NCBI RefSeq assembly: GCF_022458745.1
Contig: NZ_JAJJJF010000008.1
Coordinates: 1 to 64,000, forward strand
Reading direction: 5' to 3'
DNA: 64,000 nt
DNA from: Bacillus piscicola
Lineage (GTDB): Bacteria; Bacillota; Bacilli; Bacillales; Marinococcaceae
Shown here: piece by piece, positions 25,448-34,818 of the stretch
Layout: every line of letters starts with the position of its first letter
How positions within the stretch are numbered: position 1 is the first letter of the stretch
Notes under the pieces: generated by a model
Database searches by the model: none
What the model was told of the DNA's origin: nothing
What the model saw: the letters and a program-made list of their open reading frames with translations, nothing else
Position numbers and translations under genes: made by a program

Positions 25448-26352
25448 ATGATATGTATACGCTCACGTGCAAAAATATTGTTAGAAAGGTCGACAATGAT
25501 TTCACCCTCGGCCCGGTAAATGTCAAATTCCCAGCTGGCACGATTACAGCAGTGGTCGGTAATAACGGTGCAGGGAAGACGACACTTTTTCAAGCGTTAA
25601 GCGGAGATTATCCTGGAGAAGGAGAAGCAAAAATTCTCGGGCATAATAATCATGATATGGAAGGGAAAGCTTCTTTTAGTTATGTACCGCAGTCTTTTCC
25701 GGAAATGCTGCCCTTTCGTTTACAGCAGTTACGGAATTTTCATGCCGCTCATGATGCAACATGGCAAGAAGATCGTTTTCAAACGTACATCCAGCAGTTC
25801 AACCTTCCAATGAAAAAAAGAATGCAACATCTCTCCATTGGAATGCAGCGGAAAGCGGTTATTGCCTTACAACTTAGTCGTGATACGTCACTGCTTCTGC
25901 TCGATGAACCATTCGCAGGGTTGGATATAGAAGGACAGACACAGCTACAGAAAATACTTCTATCCAAAATGGAGGAAGATCCTGACTGTTGTATTGTTTT
26001 TGCCACCCATGTCGCCGACGAAGTGCAGCGTCTCGCTGATTTCATTGTGCTTATGAAACAGGGAAAAGCTTCCGCTCCAATGGAAAAAGATATGCTTGGA
26101 GAGCGATGGAAACGAGTCTGGGTAGAAAAACCAATAGAAGGCATGGAGAATGCTCCGGGAGTGAGAGATGTGCAAAGAGAGCCTGCGTTGCAATTGGTTA
26201 CGAGTCATGCTCCGGAAACAGAGAAATGGCTAGAAAACAAGGGAGTAAATGTGGTGAAACGAACCACTTTACCCCTGCACGAATCTCTTCCGCTCATGCT
26301 CAATGACGAGGGACATACGGAAGACATAGGAAAGGAGAATATACGAGGATGA
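25444..26352 (+). CDS. YtrB-like ABC transporter ATPase
   Basis: 302 residues. Walker A GNNGAGKTT, Walker B LLLLDEPFAGLD and switch His in FATHVADEV. The signature region LSIGMQRK departs from canonical LSGGQ, as in several YtrB/EcsA-like ATPases. The last 80 residues form an extra domain. Coupled by four-base overlaps on both sides. Confidence 0.82.
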   Translation: MNDMYTLTCKNIVRKVDNDFTLGPVNVKFPAGTITAVVGNNGAGKTTLFQALSGDYPGEGEAKILGHNNHDMEGKASFSYVPQSFPEMLPFRLQQLRNFHAAHDATWQEDRFQTYIQQFNLPMKKRMQHLSIGMQRKAVIALQLSRDTSLLLLDEPFAGLDIEGQTQLQKILLSKMEEDPDCCIVFATHVADEVQRLADFIVLMKQGKASAPMEKDMLGERWKRVWVEKPIEGMENAPGVRDVQREPALQLVTSHAPETEKWLENKGVNVVKRTTLPLHESLPLMLNDEGHTEDIGKENIRG

Positions 26353-27251
26353 CATTAATGATTGACCATGTAAAAAAACAATTCGGTAAACATAAAGCTG
26401 TGGACGGCGTCAGTCTCACGGTAGAGAAAGGTAGTATGTTTGGGATGCTCGGGGCTAATGGAGCGGGAAAAACGACGACATTTCGTATGATCTTGGGCCT
26501 CTTGGACCCAACAGAAGGTTCTGTGACCTGGGAAGGGAGTCCGCTTTCATACAAACGAACAAACTTAATTGGCTATCTTCCGGAGGAGAGAGGATTATAC
26601 CCGAAGCTCACAGTGGAAGAACAATTGCTCTATTTGATGAGACTGAAAGGGATGAAAAAAAAGGAAATCATCAAGTCCATGCGTGAATGGTTAGCGAGAT
26701 TTTCCGTAGAAGAGTATGAGAATAAAAAAATAGAAGAATTATCAAAAGGGAATCAGCAAAAAATTCAATTTATTGCTAGTGTACTTCATCAGCCTGAACT
26801 TTTAATTCTGGATGAACCATTCAGCGGTCTCGATCCAGTAAATACAGACATGCTGAAAGATGCGGTTCAGGACCTTCAGGCAGCCGGCACTACCATTGTT
26901 TTTTCCAGTCACCAGATGAGGAATGTAGAAGAACTGTGCGAAGATCTTATTATGTTAAAACGCGGAAGGGCAGTACTTCAGGGGAACTTAAGAGACATTA
27001 AACGATCCTATGGGACGAAAAATGTTGTCATTCATTCGGATCATGATTTGCAATTTTTGGAGTCGATTCAGGGGGTCACTAATTTGGAACAAACAGCGGA
27101 TGGTGTGACGGTACAAATAAAAAAGGAAAAAGTGGCGGAGGATCTTTTTTACGCGATTGCCGAAGAAGGTTTCGTTCGCAAATTTGAAGTGGAAGAGCCA
27201 TCTTTACACGATATATTTGTCGATCATGCAGGAGGAGACACCAATGAATAA
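26349..27251 (+). CDS. NatA-like ABC transporter ATPase
   Basis: 300 residues. Walker A GANGAGKTT, signature LSKGNQQKIQF, Walker B LLILDEPFSGLDPVN and C-terminal DUF4162-type tail (VEEPSLHDIFVDHAGG). This pattern (ALSKG, EPSLxDIF) is that of NatA, which with NatB forms a Na+ or drug extruder in Bacillus. Its end overlaps the permease start. Confidence 0.85.
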   Translation: MTLMIDHVKKQFGKHKAVDGVSLTVEKGSMFGMLGANGAGKTTTFRMILGLLDPTEGSVTWEGSPLSYKRTNLIGYLPEERGLYPKLTVEEQLLYLMRLKGMKKKEIIKSMREWLARFSVEEYENKKIEELSKGNQQKIQFIASVLHQPELLILDEPFSGLDPVNTDMLKDAVQDLQAAGTTIVFSSHQMRNVEELCEDLIMLKRGRAVLQGNLRDIKRSYGTKNVVIHSDHDLQFLESIQGVTNLEQTADGVTVQIKKEKVAEDLFYAIAEEGFVRKFEVEEPSLHDIFVDHAGGDTNE

Positions 27252-28503
27252 TTTCTGGATCACAGTCATGCATACAGCCAGCAAACGAATGCAATCAAAA
27301 GCTTTTATATGGTCCACCGTTATTACGATGCTGATTATTATCGGGATTATAAATGCAAACAACATTATGTCTGCTTTTTCCAATAATGAGCAGTCTGGGG
27401 AAAGCCCTTCGACCGTTGCAGTTGTGGATAATACAACCAATGATGATACGATAGCTGAAATGCTCGCGTCCTATGAAGAAGGAACATTTGATTATCAGAA
27501 CTACACGGAAGGTAATCAAGCGGAAGCTTTGGAAGCAGTAAAAGATGGAGAATTTGATTTTGTATTAACACTGAAAGGTGAGACAACTAATCTGGAAGTT
27601 GAATTTTTCGGAAGTAGTACTGATTATACGGTTGGGCAAGAGGTAAAGCAGGATGTTCAACGTATAAAAGAGTCCGTAGTCACAAATCAACTTGATTTAA
27701 ATGAAGAAGAAATCGCCAAAATTTATCTTCCTATTTCTTTCAGTGAGCAACCTCTTACAGAGAACGGAGAAGTACAAACCGAGGAAACACACATGCAAGC
27801 ATATTGGATGGTGTATGGGCTTGTTTTTGTTATTTACCTTATTGTTATCTCACTTGGATCGATGATTGCCACCGAAGTTGCAACAGAGAAATCTTCACGA
27901 GTGATGGAGCTTATCGTGTCTAGTGTAAACCCCATCGTACAAATGTTTGGGAAGCTGGTGGGAATTGGAATTGTTGGCCTTATTAATCTAGCTGCTCTTG
28001 TAGTCGCTGGAATTATCGGATTTATGATCAGCGATGACAATATACTTCAGTCCATTCTAGGTGAAGCCATCGATGTGTCCTTGTTGTTATACGCGTTCGT
28101 CTTTATTATGCTTGGATATTTTGTCTACGGTGGTATGGCTGCGATGCTGGGGGCTCTGGTAAGCCGGGCAGAAGAAGTTAACCAGGCTATTCAGCCATTG
28201 ATTTTTCTTGCTATGATCGCCTTTTTTATTTCTATCTTTGGATTAAACACACCAGACAGCACTTTGGTTCAAGTCCTGTCTTATATACCCTTTTTCACTC
28301 CGCAGCTTTTATTCCTTCGTATTGGAATGGGAAACGTGCCGACGTGGGAAATTATTTTGGTAATTGGGATATTAATAGTTAGTGCCATACTCATCAATAT
28401 CCTTGCCGCACGTATATACAAAGGTGGAGTACTCATGTACGGTAAATTTTCATTCAAGAATGGAATAAAACAAGCATTTACGATGTCGAAAAAAGAAAAC
28501 TAA
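27244..28503 (+). CDS. NatB-like ABC-2 permease
   Basis: ATG 27244 follows GGAGGAGA; the longer upstream frame is inside the ATPase gene. 419 residues: TM1 about 20-42, a large extracytoplasmic loop 45-185 (PSTVAVVDNTTNDDTIAEML), then five spans including ATEVATEKSSRVMELIVSSV, the ABC-2 signature. Partner of the preceding ATPase; NatAB exports sodium in B. subtilis and homologues export drugs. Confidence 0.85.
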   Translation: MNNFWITVMHTASKRMQSKAFIWSTVITMLIIIGIINANNIMSAFSNNEQSGESPSTVAVVDNTTNDDTIAEMLASYEEGTFDYQNYTEGNQAEALEAVKDGEFDFVLTLKGETTNLEVEFFGSSTDYTVGQEVKQDVQRIKESVVTNQLDLNEEEIAKIYLPISFSEQPLTENGEVQTEETHMQAYWMVYGLVFVIYLIVISLGSMIATEVATEKSSRVMELIVSSVNPIVQMFGKLVGIGIVGLINLAALVVAGIIGFMISDDNILQSILGEAIDVSLLLYAFVFIMLGYFVYGGMAAMLGALVSRAEEVNQAIQPLIFLAMIAFFISIFGLNTPDSTLVQVLSYIPFFTPQLLFLRIGMGNVPTWEIILVIGILIVSAILINILAARIYKGGVLMYGKFSFKNGIKQAFTMSKKEN

Positions 28504-28536
28504 TTTATAAGTCATACAGGTATATGAGAAAACAAG

Positions 28537-28560
28537 AGTGGGAGGGTAAATCCCACTTTT
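28537..28560 (+). terminator. Hairpin after the GntR/ABC operon
   Basis: AGTGGGA / TCCCACT with a 7-base loop, followed by TTTTGACTTTG. Moderate terminator. Confidence 0.6.
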
Positions 28561-28669
28561 GACTTTGTGGTGAGAATAACGACGCTATTGGGTCGGTTTG
28601 TTGTCGTGAAAAAGTGTTACCCAGAAAAGAGCAACTATATAGAATAGTGGCAGGCGTTATTAGAAAGGT

Positions 28670-29155
28670 CTAACACCAGACAATCACTTTATATGGCGTT
28701 GTTAAGGCGGGAATACTTTTGGTGGCCGGTCCATAGACGGCGATGAGGTGGTGGTTTGCAGGGTTTTGGGAAAAGATTTGGTTATTAGTCAGAAAAATGG
28801 AGGTATCAGGATTTAAATTTAACTGCAATTGCCCGTCACTGCTTAGCAAATGAGAATCAAAATAATCCACTTTCACTTGCTGCTGTGGATGTTCTTTCAC
28901 CATGAGAAGCGCTTGATATTGCGGAGGATAAATCATGATAGTAGGCGCATTGCCGTCATAATACCCTGTAACACGATCACCGATTGCAAGCGTCACATGA
29001 TCCAGGAAATAGGTAGTAGGAGACACGATGAAATGGACGATAGCACCCATTCCGTTCTCTATGGTGAACATCTTATAGCATCCAGTGTCGTTCTCGTTCT
29101 GACCTAAGTCGCTGATCATCGTAACAATTCCTGAAAAAAAACGGAAATCTATCAT
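28670..29155 (-). CDS. Uncharacterised 161-residue protein
   Basis: Starts MIDFRFFSGIVTMISDLGQN. No signal or membrane span. The first 90 residues form probable beta strands with GDRVTGYYDGNAPTIMIYPP, an arrangement like OB-fold DUF3221-type proteins; the rest is another beta segment (LQLNLNPDTSIFLTNNQIFS). Proteins of this appearance are frequent and unnamed in Bacillaceae. Standalone gene. Confidence 0.6.
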   Translation of the reverse strand: MIDFRFFSGIVTMISDLGQNENDTGCYKMFTIENGMGAIVHFIVSPTTYFLDHVTLAIGDRVTGYYDGNAPTIMIYPPQYQALLMVKEHPQQQVKVDYFDSHLLSSDGQLQLNLNPDTSIFLTNNQIFSQNPANHHLIAVYGPATKSIPALTTPYKVIVWC

Positions 29156-29385
29156 ATCATCACCTGCTTTCTGTGGTTGCTCTTAGTGAACTTTATGTAA
29201 TTTAAGCCTGGTTGGTGACAGTATTCAAGATTACCGTAGTCATAAATAATTCACTATGGATGTGAAGGGGATGTTTAGGGGAAGACAGTTGGATGGTATA
29301 AGTACAGCGAGAGTGGAGATCCTCTGTAATGCTTGAATGAATTTAATAATTCGAATTTAGTGGCTAAAACACGAACAATTTGATT

Positions 29386-29706
29386 TCACTGGATGCGGAC
29401 AATTTTTTCTACAGTAACAGTTGCCATAAAAGTATTGGATAAACTTTCCCTGGTCAGATGAAAAGCCCATAAATTCGAAAAAAAGTATGGCCCTACCACC
29501 AAAATGGATGCGTTACACATTAACACACCTGGACCACCCTTCACTTTCCAAAGTTTGTGCAGGGAAAAATACAATATTTCTGCAAGCTGGCAGGCTGTAG
29601 AAAATAAGGTGACAGGTAAAAATGTCTTATATGCTTTTTTGGGGAGCAATAAAGCGGAAACAATGGTACCTAACACAATTAAAACCCGTATGGTATTTTT
29701 TATCAT
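29386..29706 (-). CDS. CBO0543-like membrane protein, apparently C-terminally truncated
   Basis: 106 residues. MIKNTIRVLIVLGTIVSALL, then LPKKAYKTFLPVTLFSTACQ and HKLWKVKGGPGVLMCNASIL match the N-terminal part of CBO0543-type proteins, which from memory are near 160 residues with five spans. After FFSNLWAFHLTRESLS the sequence loses the pattern and ends. Possibly a degraded gene. Confidence 0.5.
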   Translation of the reverse strand: MIKNTIRVLIVLGTIVSALLLPKKAYKTFLPVTLFSTACQLAEILYFSLHKLWKVKGGPGVLMCNASILVVGPYFFSNLWAFHLTRESLSNTFMATVTVEKIVRIQ

Positions 29707-29920
29707 ACCGATCTAACCTTTCGCATCTATCTTTATTTATAGCTTAATTAAAAGTGCACTTCCTATACTTAGGGAATGGATGCATCGATTATATGGGGGT
29801 TGGCTTCGTTTGGCGTTGCATCATTTTTGAGGAATAGTACGAGCCCCAGCTAACCTGGCTGGGGCCGTGTTCGCGTATTCAATCGTTCGGAGTATGATTG
29901 TTCGAGACTCTTTAAAAGAA

Positions 29921-31765
29921 TTACCCGGCTTTTGGATCAGCAAACTGGCTGTTATATAAATCAGCATAGAAACCTTTTTTCTCCAGTAATTCCTCATGGG
30001 TTCCCTGTTCTATGACATCCCCTTGATCCATAACGAGTATGTTATCAGCATCTTTAATAGTGGAGAGGCGATGGGCGATAACGAAACTGGTTCGCCCTTC
30101 CATCATTTTGTTCATCGCTTCCTGAATGAAGACTTCGGTTCGTGTATCAACACTGGAAGTCGCTTCATCCAGAATCATAATGGGTGGATCAGCTAATAGA
30201 GCTCTTGCAATGGTGATCAGCTGCCGCTGTCCCTGTGAAATATTAGATGCCTCTTCATTCAGGATCGTTTCATACCCATCCGGTAATGTCCGGATAAAGT
30301 GATCAGCTCTTGCAGCTTTCGCGGCGGCCACTATTTCCTTATCCGTGGCATTATTTTTACCGTATGCAATGTTTTCTTTAATAGTGCCATGAAACAACCA
30401 AGTATCCTGCAGGACCATTCCGAGGTTTTCCCGTAATTCCTCGCGGGACATGGCCGTAATATCCACACCATCAATGGTGATGTTGCCGCCATTCAACTCG
30501 TAGAACCGTAACAACAGATTGATCAAGGTTGTTTTGCCTGCTCCGGTTGGACCAACGATGGCGATGGTTTCCCCGGGTTTTGCATGAATGGTCAGGTCTT
30601 TCATCAGAAGTTTCTCCCCATAGCCGAAATCAACCTGTTCAAAGGAAACGGAACCCTCTGTTATTGTAAGTTTGGCGGAACTTTCTTCCTGCACTTCTTC
30701 TTTTTCATCAAGAAAGATAAAGACCCGCTCGGCAGCTGCTATGGTAGCCTGAATGATATTAGCGATGTTGGCTGTCTGGGTGATAGGCTGGTTAAATTGT
30801 TTGGAATAAGTCAGGAATGCTTGAATGTCACCAATGGAAATCGTTCGCTGCGTGACGAGAATTCCGCCTACGATACTGATCAGCACATAACTTACGTTTT
30901 CGATAAACTTCATAACGGGCATAATAAGACCGGATATAAACTGCGCCCGGCGTCCTGCTTCATACAATTCTTCATTCACTTGATTAAACGTTTCTAATGC
31001 TTGTTTCTCCTGCCCAAAGGCTTTCACGACTTCATGTCCTGTGTACATTTCTTCAATGTGGCCATTTAGATTACCAAGGGTATGTTGCTGGCGAGCGAAA
31101 TATCGCTGCGACTTTTTTAGAAACGGCCGAATGACAAACACAGATAACGGGAGGCTGACAAGGGCAATCAAGGTGAGCAATGGACTGATGGTTACCATCA
31201 TGATAATAATACCAACAATCGTCACGGCTGACCTGATAAACTGCGTAATACTTTGCTGCAAGGTGTTGCCAATCGTATCGATATCGTTCGTGACACGGCT
31301 CAGAATATCCCCGTGCGAATGGTTATCGTAATATGTCAAGGGTAGTTTTTTGAGTTTATTAAAAATATCCATGCGCATATCAAAGACGGTTTTCTGAGCG
31401 ACGCTCGCCATTAAATACTGTTGGATAAACGTAAAGATACTGCTAAAAACATACAAACCGCCAAGCAACAAAAGCAGTTCTGCTGCTTTGTTAAAGTTAA
31501 TAGCCGCTCCGGGTGTTCCCTGCAGTTTGGCATAGGCTCCTTCAAATATAACGGTAATCGTGTCACCCATTACTTTTGGTGCGAGGATGGCAAACGCCGT
31601 GCCCAAAATTGCCGCAAAAAAGACGGTGATGAGTCGTTTTCGGCGTGGGACGAGATAACCGAGGAGGCGGCGGAAGGTTCCCTTAAAATCTTCGGGCTTT
31701 TGCTGTTGAACCTGCAACCCCCCATGGCCGCGTGGTGCTTGTTGTTTATCCTGGTGCTTACTCAT
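29921..31765 (-). CDS. ABC exporter half with canonical nucleotide-binding domain
   Basis: 614 residues; six membrane spans (about 40-330) then an ATPase domain: Walker A GPTGAGKTT, signature ISQGQRQLITIARA, Walker B IMILDEATSSVD with the catalytic Glu, and switch His in FVIAHRLST. The preceding exporter gene has the complementary defective motifs, so the two should form one asymmetric heterodimer (LmrCD/YfiBC-type) for lipophilic drugs or lipids. Overlaps it by four bases. Confidence 0.9.
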   Translation of the reverse strand: MSKHQDKQQAPRGHGGLQVQQQKPEDFKGTFRRLLGYLVPRRKRLITVFFAAILGTAFAILAPKVMGDTITVIFEGAYAKLQGTPGAAINFNKAAELLLLLGGLYVFSSIFTFIQQYLMASVAQKTVFDMRMDIFNKLKKLPLTYYDNHSHGDILSRVTNDIDTIGNTLQQSITQFIRSAVTIVGIIIMMVTISPLLTLIALVSLPLSVFVIRPFLKKSQRYFARQQHTLGNLNGHIEEMYTGHEVVKAFGQEKQALETFNQVNEELYEAGRRAQFISGLIMPVMKFIENVSYVLISIVGGILVTQRTISIGDIQAFLTYSKQFNQPITQTANIANIIQATIAAAERVFIFLDEKEEVQEESSAKLTITEGSVSFEQVDFGYGEKLLMKDLTIHAKPGETIAIVGPTGAGKTTLINLLLRFYELNGGNITIDGVDITAMSREELRENLGMVLQDTWLFHGTIKENIAYGKNNATDKEIVAAAKAARADHFIRTLPDGYETILNEEASNISQGQRQLITIARALLADPPIMILDEATSSVDTRTEVFIQEAMNKMMEGRTSFVIAHRLSTIKDADNILVMDQGDVIEQGTHEELLEKKGFYADLYNSQFADPKAG

Positions 31766-33486
31766 GCTGTCTCCTCCTCTCCAAGCTGAGATTTTACAAT
31801 TTCCTGGTAAACTTCATTATCTTTCAGTAATTGTTCATGGGTGCTCACTCCAGCCACGTGTCCTTCATCCAGGACAATAATCCGGTCAGCGTCCATCACA
31901 GTGCTTACGCGCTGGGCAACAATAACAATGGATGCTTGGGTTACTTCCTCTTTTAGTGCCTGGCGGAGGGAAGCATCTGTTTTATAATCCAGTGCAGAAA
32001 AGCTGTCGTCAAACAGATAGACGTCTGGCTTCCTGACAAGTGCCCGGGCAATGGCAAGACGCTGTTTCTGACCACCAGAGAGGTTCGAGCCTCCTTGGTC
32101 AATAAGAGACTCGTACCCATGCTCGGTGTTTTGGATGAAATCATCGGCCTGGGCAATCCGTGCCGCATGCTGAATGTCCTCCATGGTTGCATCTTCTTTT
32201 CCGTAGCGAATGTTATCGGCAATGGTTCCGGAAAAAAGAAATGCTTTTTGTGGAACAAGACCGAGGTGCGCCCGGACCTCTTCTTGGGGAACATTGCGGA
32301 TGTCCACTCCATTGACCCGTATCGCTCCTTTGGAAACATCAAAAAAGCGTGGAATAAGGTTGACAAGAGTTGTTTTTCCGGACCCGGTACCACCAATGAT
32401 GGCAGTGACTTCACCTGGCCTTGAATAAAAATGGACATCGGTTAAAGCCGGCTCTTCTGCTTCTGGATAATGGAAGGTAACATGGTCAAACTCCAATGTC
32501 CCTTTTTCCTTTTCTGCTTTTTCCAACCCGTTATCGATAATCGTAGGCTCCAGTTCCAGCACTTCTTTAATCCGGTTGGCGGAAACCGCTGCCCGAGGAA
32601 TAACGACAAACAACATGGATGCCATCGCAAGCGCAAACATGATCTGCATCACATACTGGATAAACGCCATTAAATCACCAATCTGCATGTTGCCATGATC
32701 AATCCGGATACCACCAAACCAGATCACAGCCACAATGGTAAGATTCATTACCAACATCATCGTTGGCATCATAAAGGCCATAATTTTATTCACTTTAATG
32801 GACACATCTGTCAAATTTGTGTTGGCCGTTTTTAATCTTTTTGCTTCCTCTTTTTCGCGGGTGAAGGCACGAATGACACGGATTCCGGTTAAATTCTCCC
32901 GCATAGTCAGGTTAAGTTTATCGAGTCGCTCCTGTACGGCTTTAAAGAGCGGCATCCCTTTCTTTAAAATAAACAGGATAGAACCTAGAAGAAAAGGCAT
33001 AGTAGCAACAATGATGAGGGAGAGTTTGGCGTCTTTGGAGACAGCCATCATGATTCCGCCTGCAAGCATAATGGGTGCTGTGATCACCATGCGCAATATC
33101 ATCATCATGACTTGCTGGATCTGTGTAATGTCATTGGTTGTTCTCGTGATAAGGGAAGCTGTACCAATCTCGTCAAATTCCTTCAGCGAAAACTGTTGGA
33201 CATGTTGAAAGACACTTCGGCGTATATCTCTGCCGTGCCCCATAGCCACTTTGGAGGAATAATAGCTTGCCAGTATGGACACACCAACTCCTGCTGCTGC
33301 AACAAGAAGCATAAGGCTGCCAACTTTCCAAATATAGGCAACGTCCCCTTTTACCACTCCATTGTCTACGATGTCACCCATCAAAGTAGGTAAATAAAGA
33401 TCCGCCATCGCTTGGGCAAACACCAATATAAAAATAAGTACGACCAGCCATTTATAAACAGATAATTTTTTCAGGATGTGTAGCAT
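31762..33486 (-). CDS. ABC exporter half with degenerate catalytic site
   Basis: 574 residues, six spans then an ATPase domain. Walker A GGTGSGKTT and signature LSGGQKQRLAIARA are intact, but Walker B ends FDDSFSALD (Asp in place of the catalytic Glu) and the switch region reads VAQRVST (Gln in place of His). These are the known substitutions of the degenerate half in heterodimeric exporters. It begins exactly where the MarR gene ends. Confidence 0.9.
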   Translation of the reverse strand: MLHILKKLSVYKWLVVLIFILVFAQAMADLYLPTLMGDIVDNGVVKGDVAYIWKVGSLMLLVAAAGVGVSILASYYSSKVAMGHGRDIRRSVFQHVQQFSLKEFDEIGTASLITRTTNDITQIQQVMMMILRMVITAPIMLAGGIMMAVSKDAKLSLIIVATMPFLLGSILFILKKGMPLFKAVQERLDKLNLTMRENLTGIRVIRAFTREKEEAKRLKTANTNLTDVSIKVNKIMAFMMPTMMLVMNLTIVAVIWFGGIRIDHGNMQIGDLMAFIQYVMQIMFALAMASMLFVVIPRAAVSANRIKEVLELEPTIIDNGLEKAEKEKGTLEFDHVTFHYPEAEEPALTDVHFYSRPGEVTAIIGGTGSGKTTLVNLIPRFFDVSKGAIRVNGVDIRNVPQEEVRAHLGLVPQKAFLFSGTIADNIRYGKEDATMEDIQHAARIAQADDFIQNTEHGYESLIDQGGSNLSGGQKQRLAIARALVRKPDVYLFDDSFSALDYKTDASLRQALKEEVTQASIVIVAQRVSTVMDADRIIVLDEGHVAGVSTHEQLLKDNEVYQEIVKSQLGEEETA

Positions 33487-33950
33487 TACTCTTCACTCCC
33501 TTGATCAACATACGCAGCGATCTGAGCATGCATAGCAAGTAATTCACGAAAGGTATCATCGGAAAAAGAGGCAGCCGCCTGCTGAAATCGATAGGGGACA
33601 CTATCTTTCTGTGTTTTCATTCGGTCTAATCGTTCTTTTCCAGCGTTACTAAGGGATAGGTCCATTTCCCGCCGATTGTCCTTGGCGTAAGTCCGATGAA
33701 GCAAGCCCTTCTGAACAAGTCCATCAATGGCATGACTTAGCGTACTTTTAGGAAAACTTGTTCTTTCCTGTAGCTTTTTCTGGGCGATTTGATGGTAATG
33801 GGTCATCGTAATCAGAATGATAAACTGCGGAACGGACAGATTATTTTGTGCGGCTGTGTGTTTAATATGCTTCATTATTAACTTTTCAATCTGCCAGAAC
33901 GATTGCATAAGTTCTAATGAGCGACGATCTGTTTTATTGTTCTCATTCAT
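33486..33950 (-). CDS. MarR-family regulator of the ABC exporter
   Basis: 154 residues, winged helix about 50-115 (QKKLQERTSFPKSTLSHAID and KGLLHRTYAKDNRREMDLSL). First gene of a three-gene minus-strand operon; its stop overlaps the next start by one base. MarR regulators usually repress their own exporter operon and are released by the exported compound. Confidence 0.9.
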   Translation of the reverse strand: MNENNKTDRRSLELMQSFWQIEKLIMKHIKHTAAQNNLSVPQFIILITMTHYHQIAQKKLQERTSFPKSTLSHAIDGLVQKGLLHRTYAKDNRREMDLSLSNAGKERLDRMKTQKDSVPYRFQQAAASFSDDTFRELLAMHAQIAAYVDQGSEE

Positions 33951-33970
33951 TTCTTCACCAATTTTCTTTT

Positions 33971-34443
33971 AATCAATTTTATAATTCAAATACAGCTGTA
34001 AATACGAATGATTTGAAAATAGTGTAGTGCTTTTGATTTTCACTGCAGGCGGACGCTTTCACCTACAGGCACAAGAGCGACATCAGTTCGAGACTGCGCT
34101 TACGCTTGCTCTCACTGTGTCTTCTTTGCCGCGGGCAACGCCTTAGCCTCGGGCCTACAGGATGTAGGTCATGCAACCGTTGCGACAGGACGTCGCGGCA
34201 GTTAGGTTGCCTTCCTTTCAGCCAGGTCTGTGGGGGTCTTCGGACTGTTGCTTTCGACGAACACGACGTTCTAGTGTCGGCGTTGGTCACAGGACGTGAC
34301 CGCTTTTAGCCGACGCACGCTGGAGTCGCCGCCTTCCGTTGCAATCAACAGGTAGTAGTCACGATTTCAGGAGAAATATTTAAACAACTTTTTTAGATGA
34401 ATGTTCATCTTTTTCACCTAACTAATCACTTGTGAAATTGATT
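33971..34443 (+). mobile_element. R2: TIR-bounded non-coding element with double stem-loops
   Basis: Ends AATCAATTTTATAATTCAAA and AATCACTTGTGAAATTGATT are imperfect inverted repeats. Core hairpins: CCTAC-AGGAT-GTAGG (34154-34168) and GAAC-ACGAC-GTTC (34259-34271). Double units: GCAACC-GTT-GCGAC-AGGAC with GTCGC-GGCAGTTA-GGTTGC (34173-34210), and GTCGGC-GTT-GGTCAC-AGGAC with GTGACC-GCTTTTA-GCCGAC (34276-34314). Same orientation as R1. Lies upstream of the minus-strand MarR gene; no coding capacity. Confidence 0.7.
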
Positions 34444-34583
34444 GAAGCTACTTGAGAAATATATTCAAACAAGTTTTGTGAATAAACTGTTCTGAAATGA
34501 ACTATGTCATCGTACTCCTCAACATTGCTGTGTGTCAAGAATGATGACCTTAAAAGGAATGGAGTAGGAGGGGGCTGTGAAAC

Positions 34584-34818
34584 GAGGAGAGGTTGCAATA
34601 AACTCCAATGGAGTCATGAAAAGGAGCGGTTGTCGAAATAGAGGTATCATAGATGATGCATGGAGGCGTGAAATCTAAAAGCATCAAAATAAAAACATCA
34701 TACCGGCACAATGAAGCCATGAAAAGGAGCGGACGTGAAAATAATGGCTTTATAGGCCGCGTATGATGCGGTGGAAATAGGGAATTGTCAAAATAACAGC
34801 GTCATTGCCTACGGTTGG
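34584..34818 (+). repeat. Degenerate 52-bp tandem repeat, locus 1
   Basis: The anchor AAATAR/AAATAAC recurs with its T at 34639, 34690, 34742 and 34794 (intervals 51, 52, 52). Units share ..TCAT.., TGATGC and GAAA blocks with the better preserved array at 42.0 kb. The last unit overlaps the 3' end of the AbrB-family gene. Non-coding. 34444-34583 holds nothing recognisable. Confidence 0.6.

Noticed and set aside
29841-29865. Terminator for the ABC exporter operon
   Set aside because: GCCCCAGC / GCTGGGGC forms a hairpin about 55 bases beyond the operon end, but neither strand has a following T tract.
33971-34443. Target-site duplication around R2 and R3
   Set aside because: Flanks of R2 show no direct repeat, and R3 gives only a shifted 3-bp match; not enough to claim transposition.
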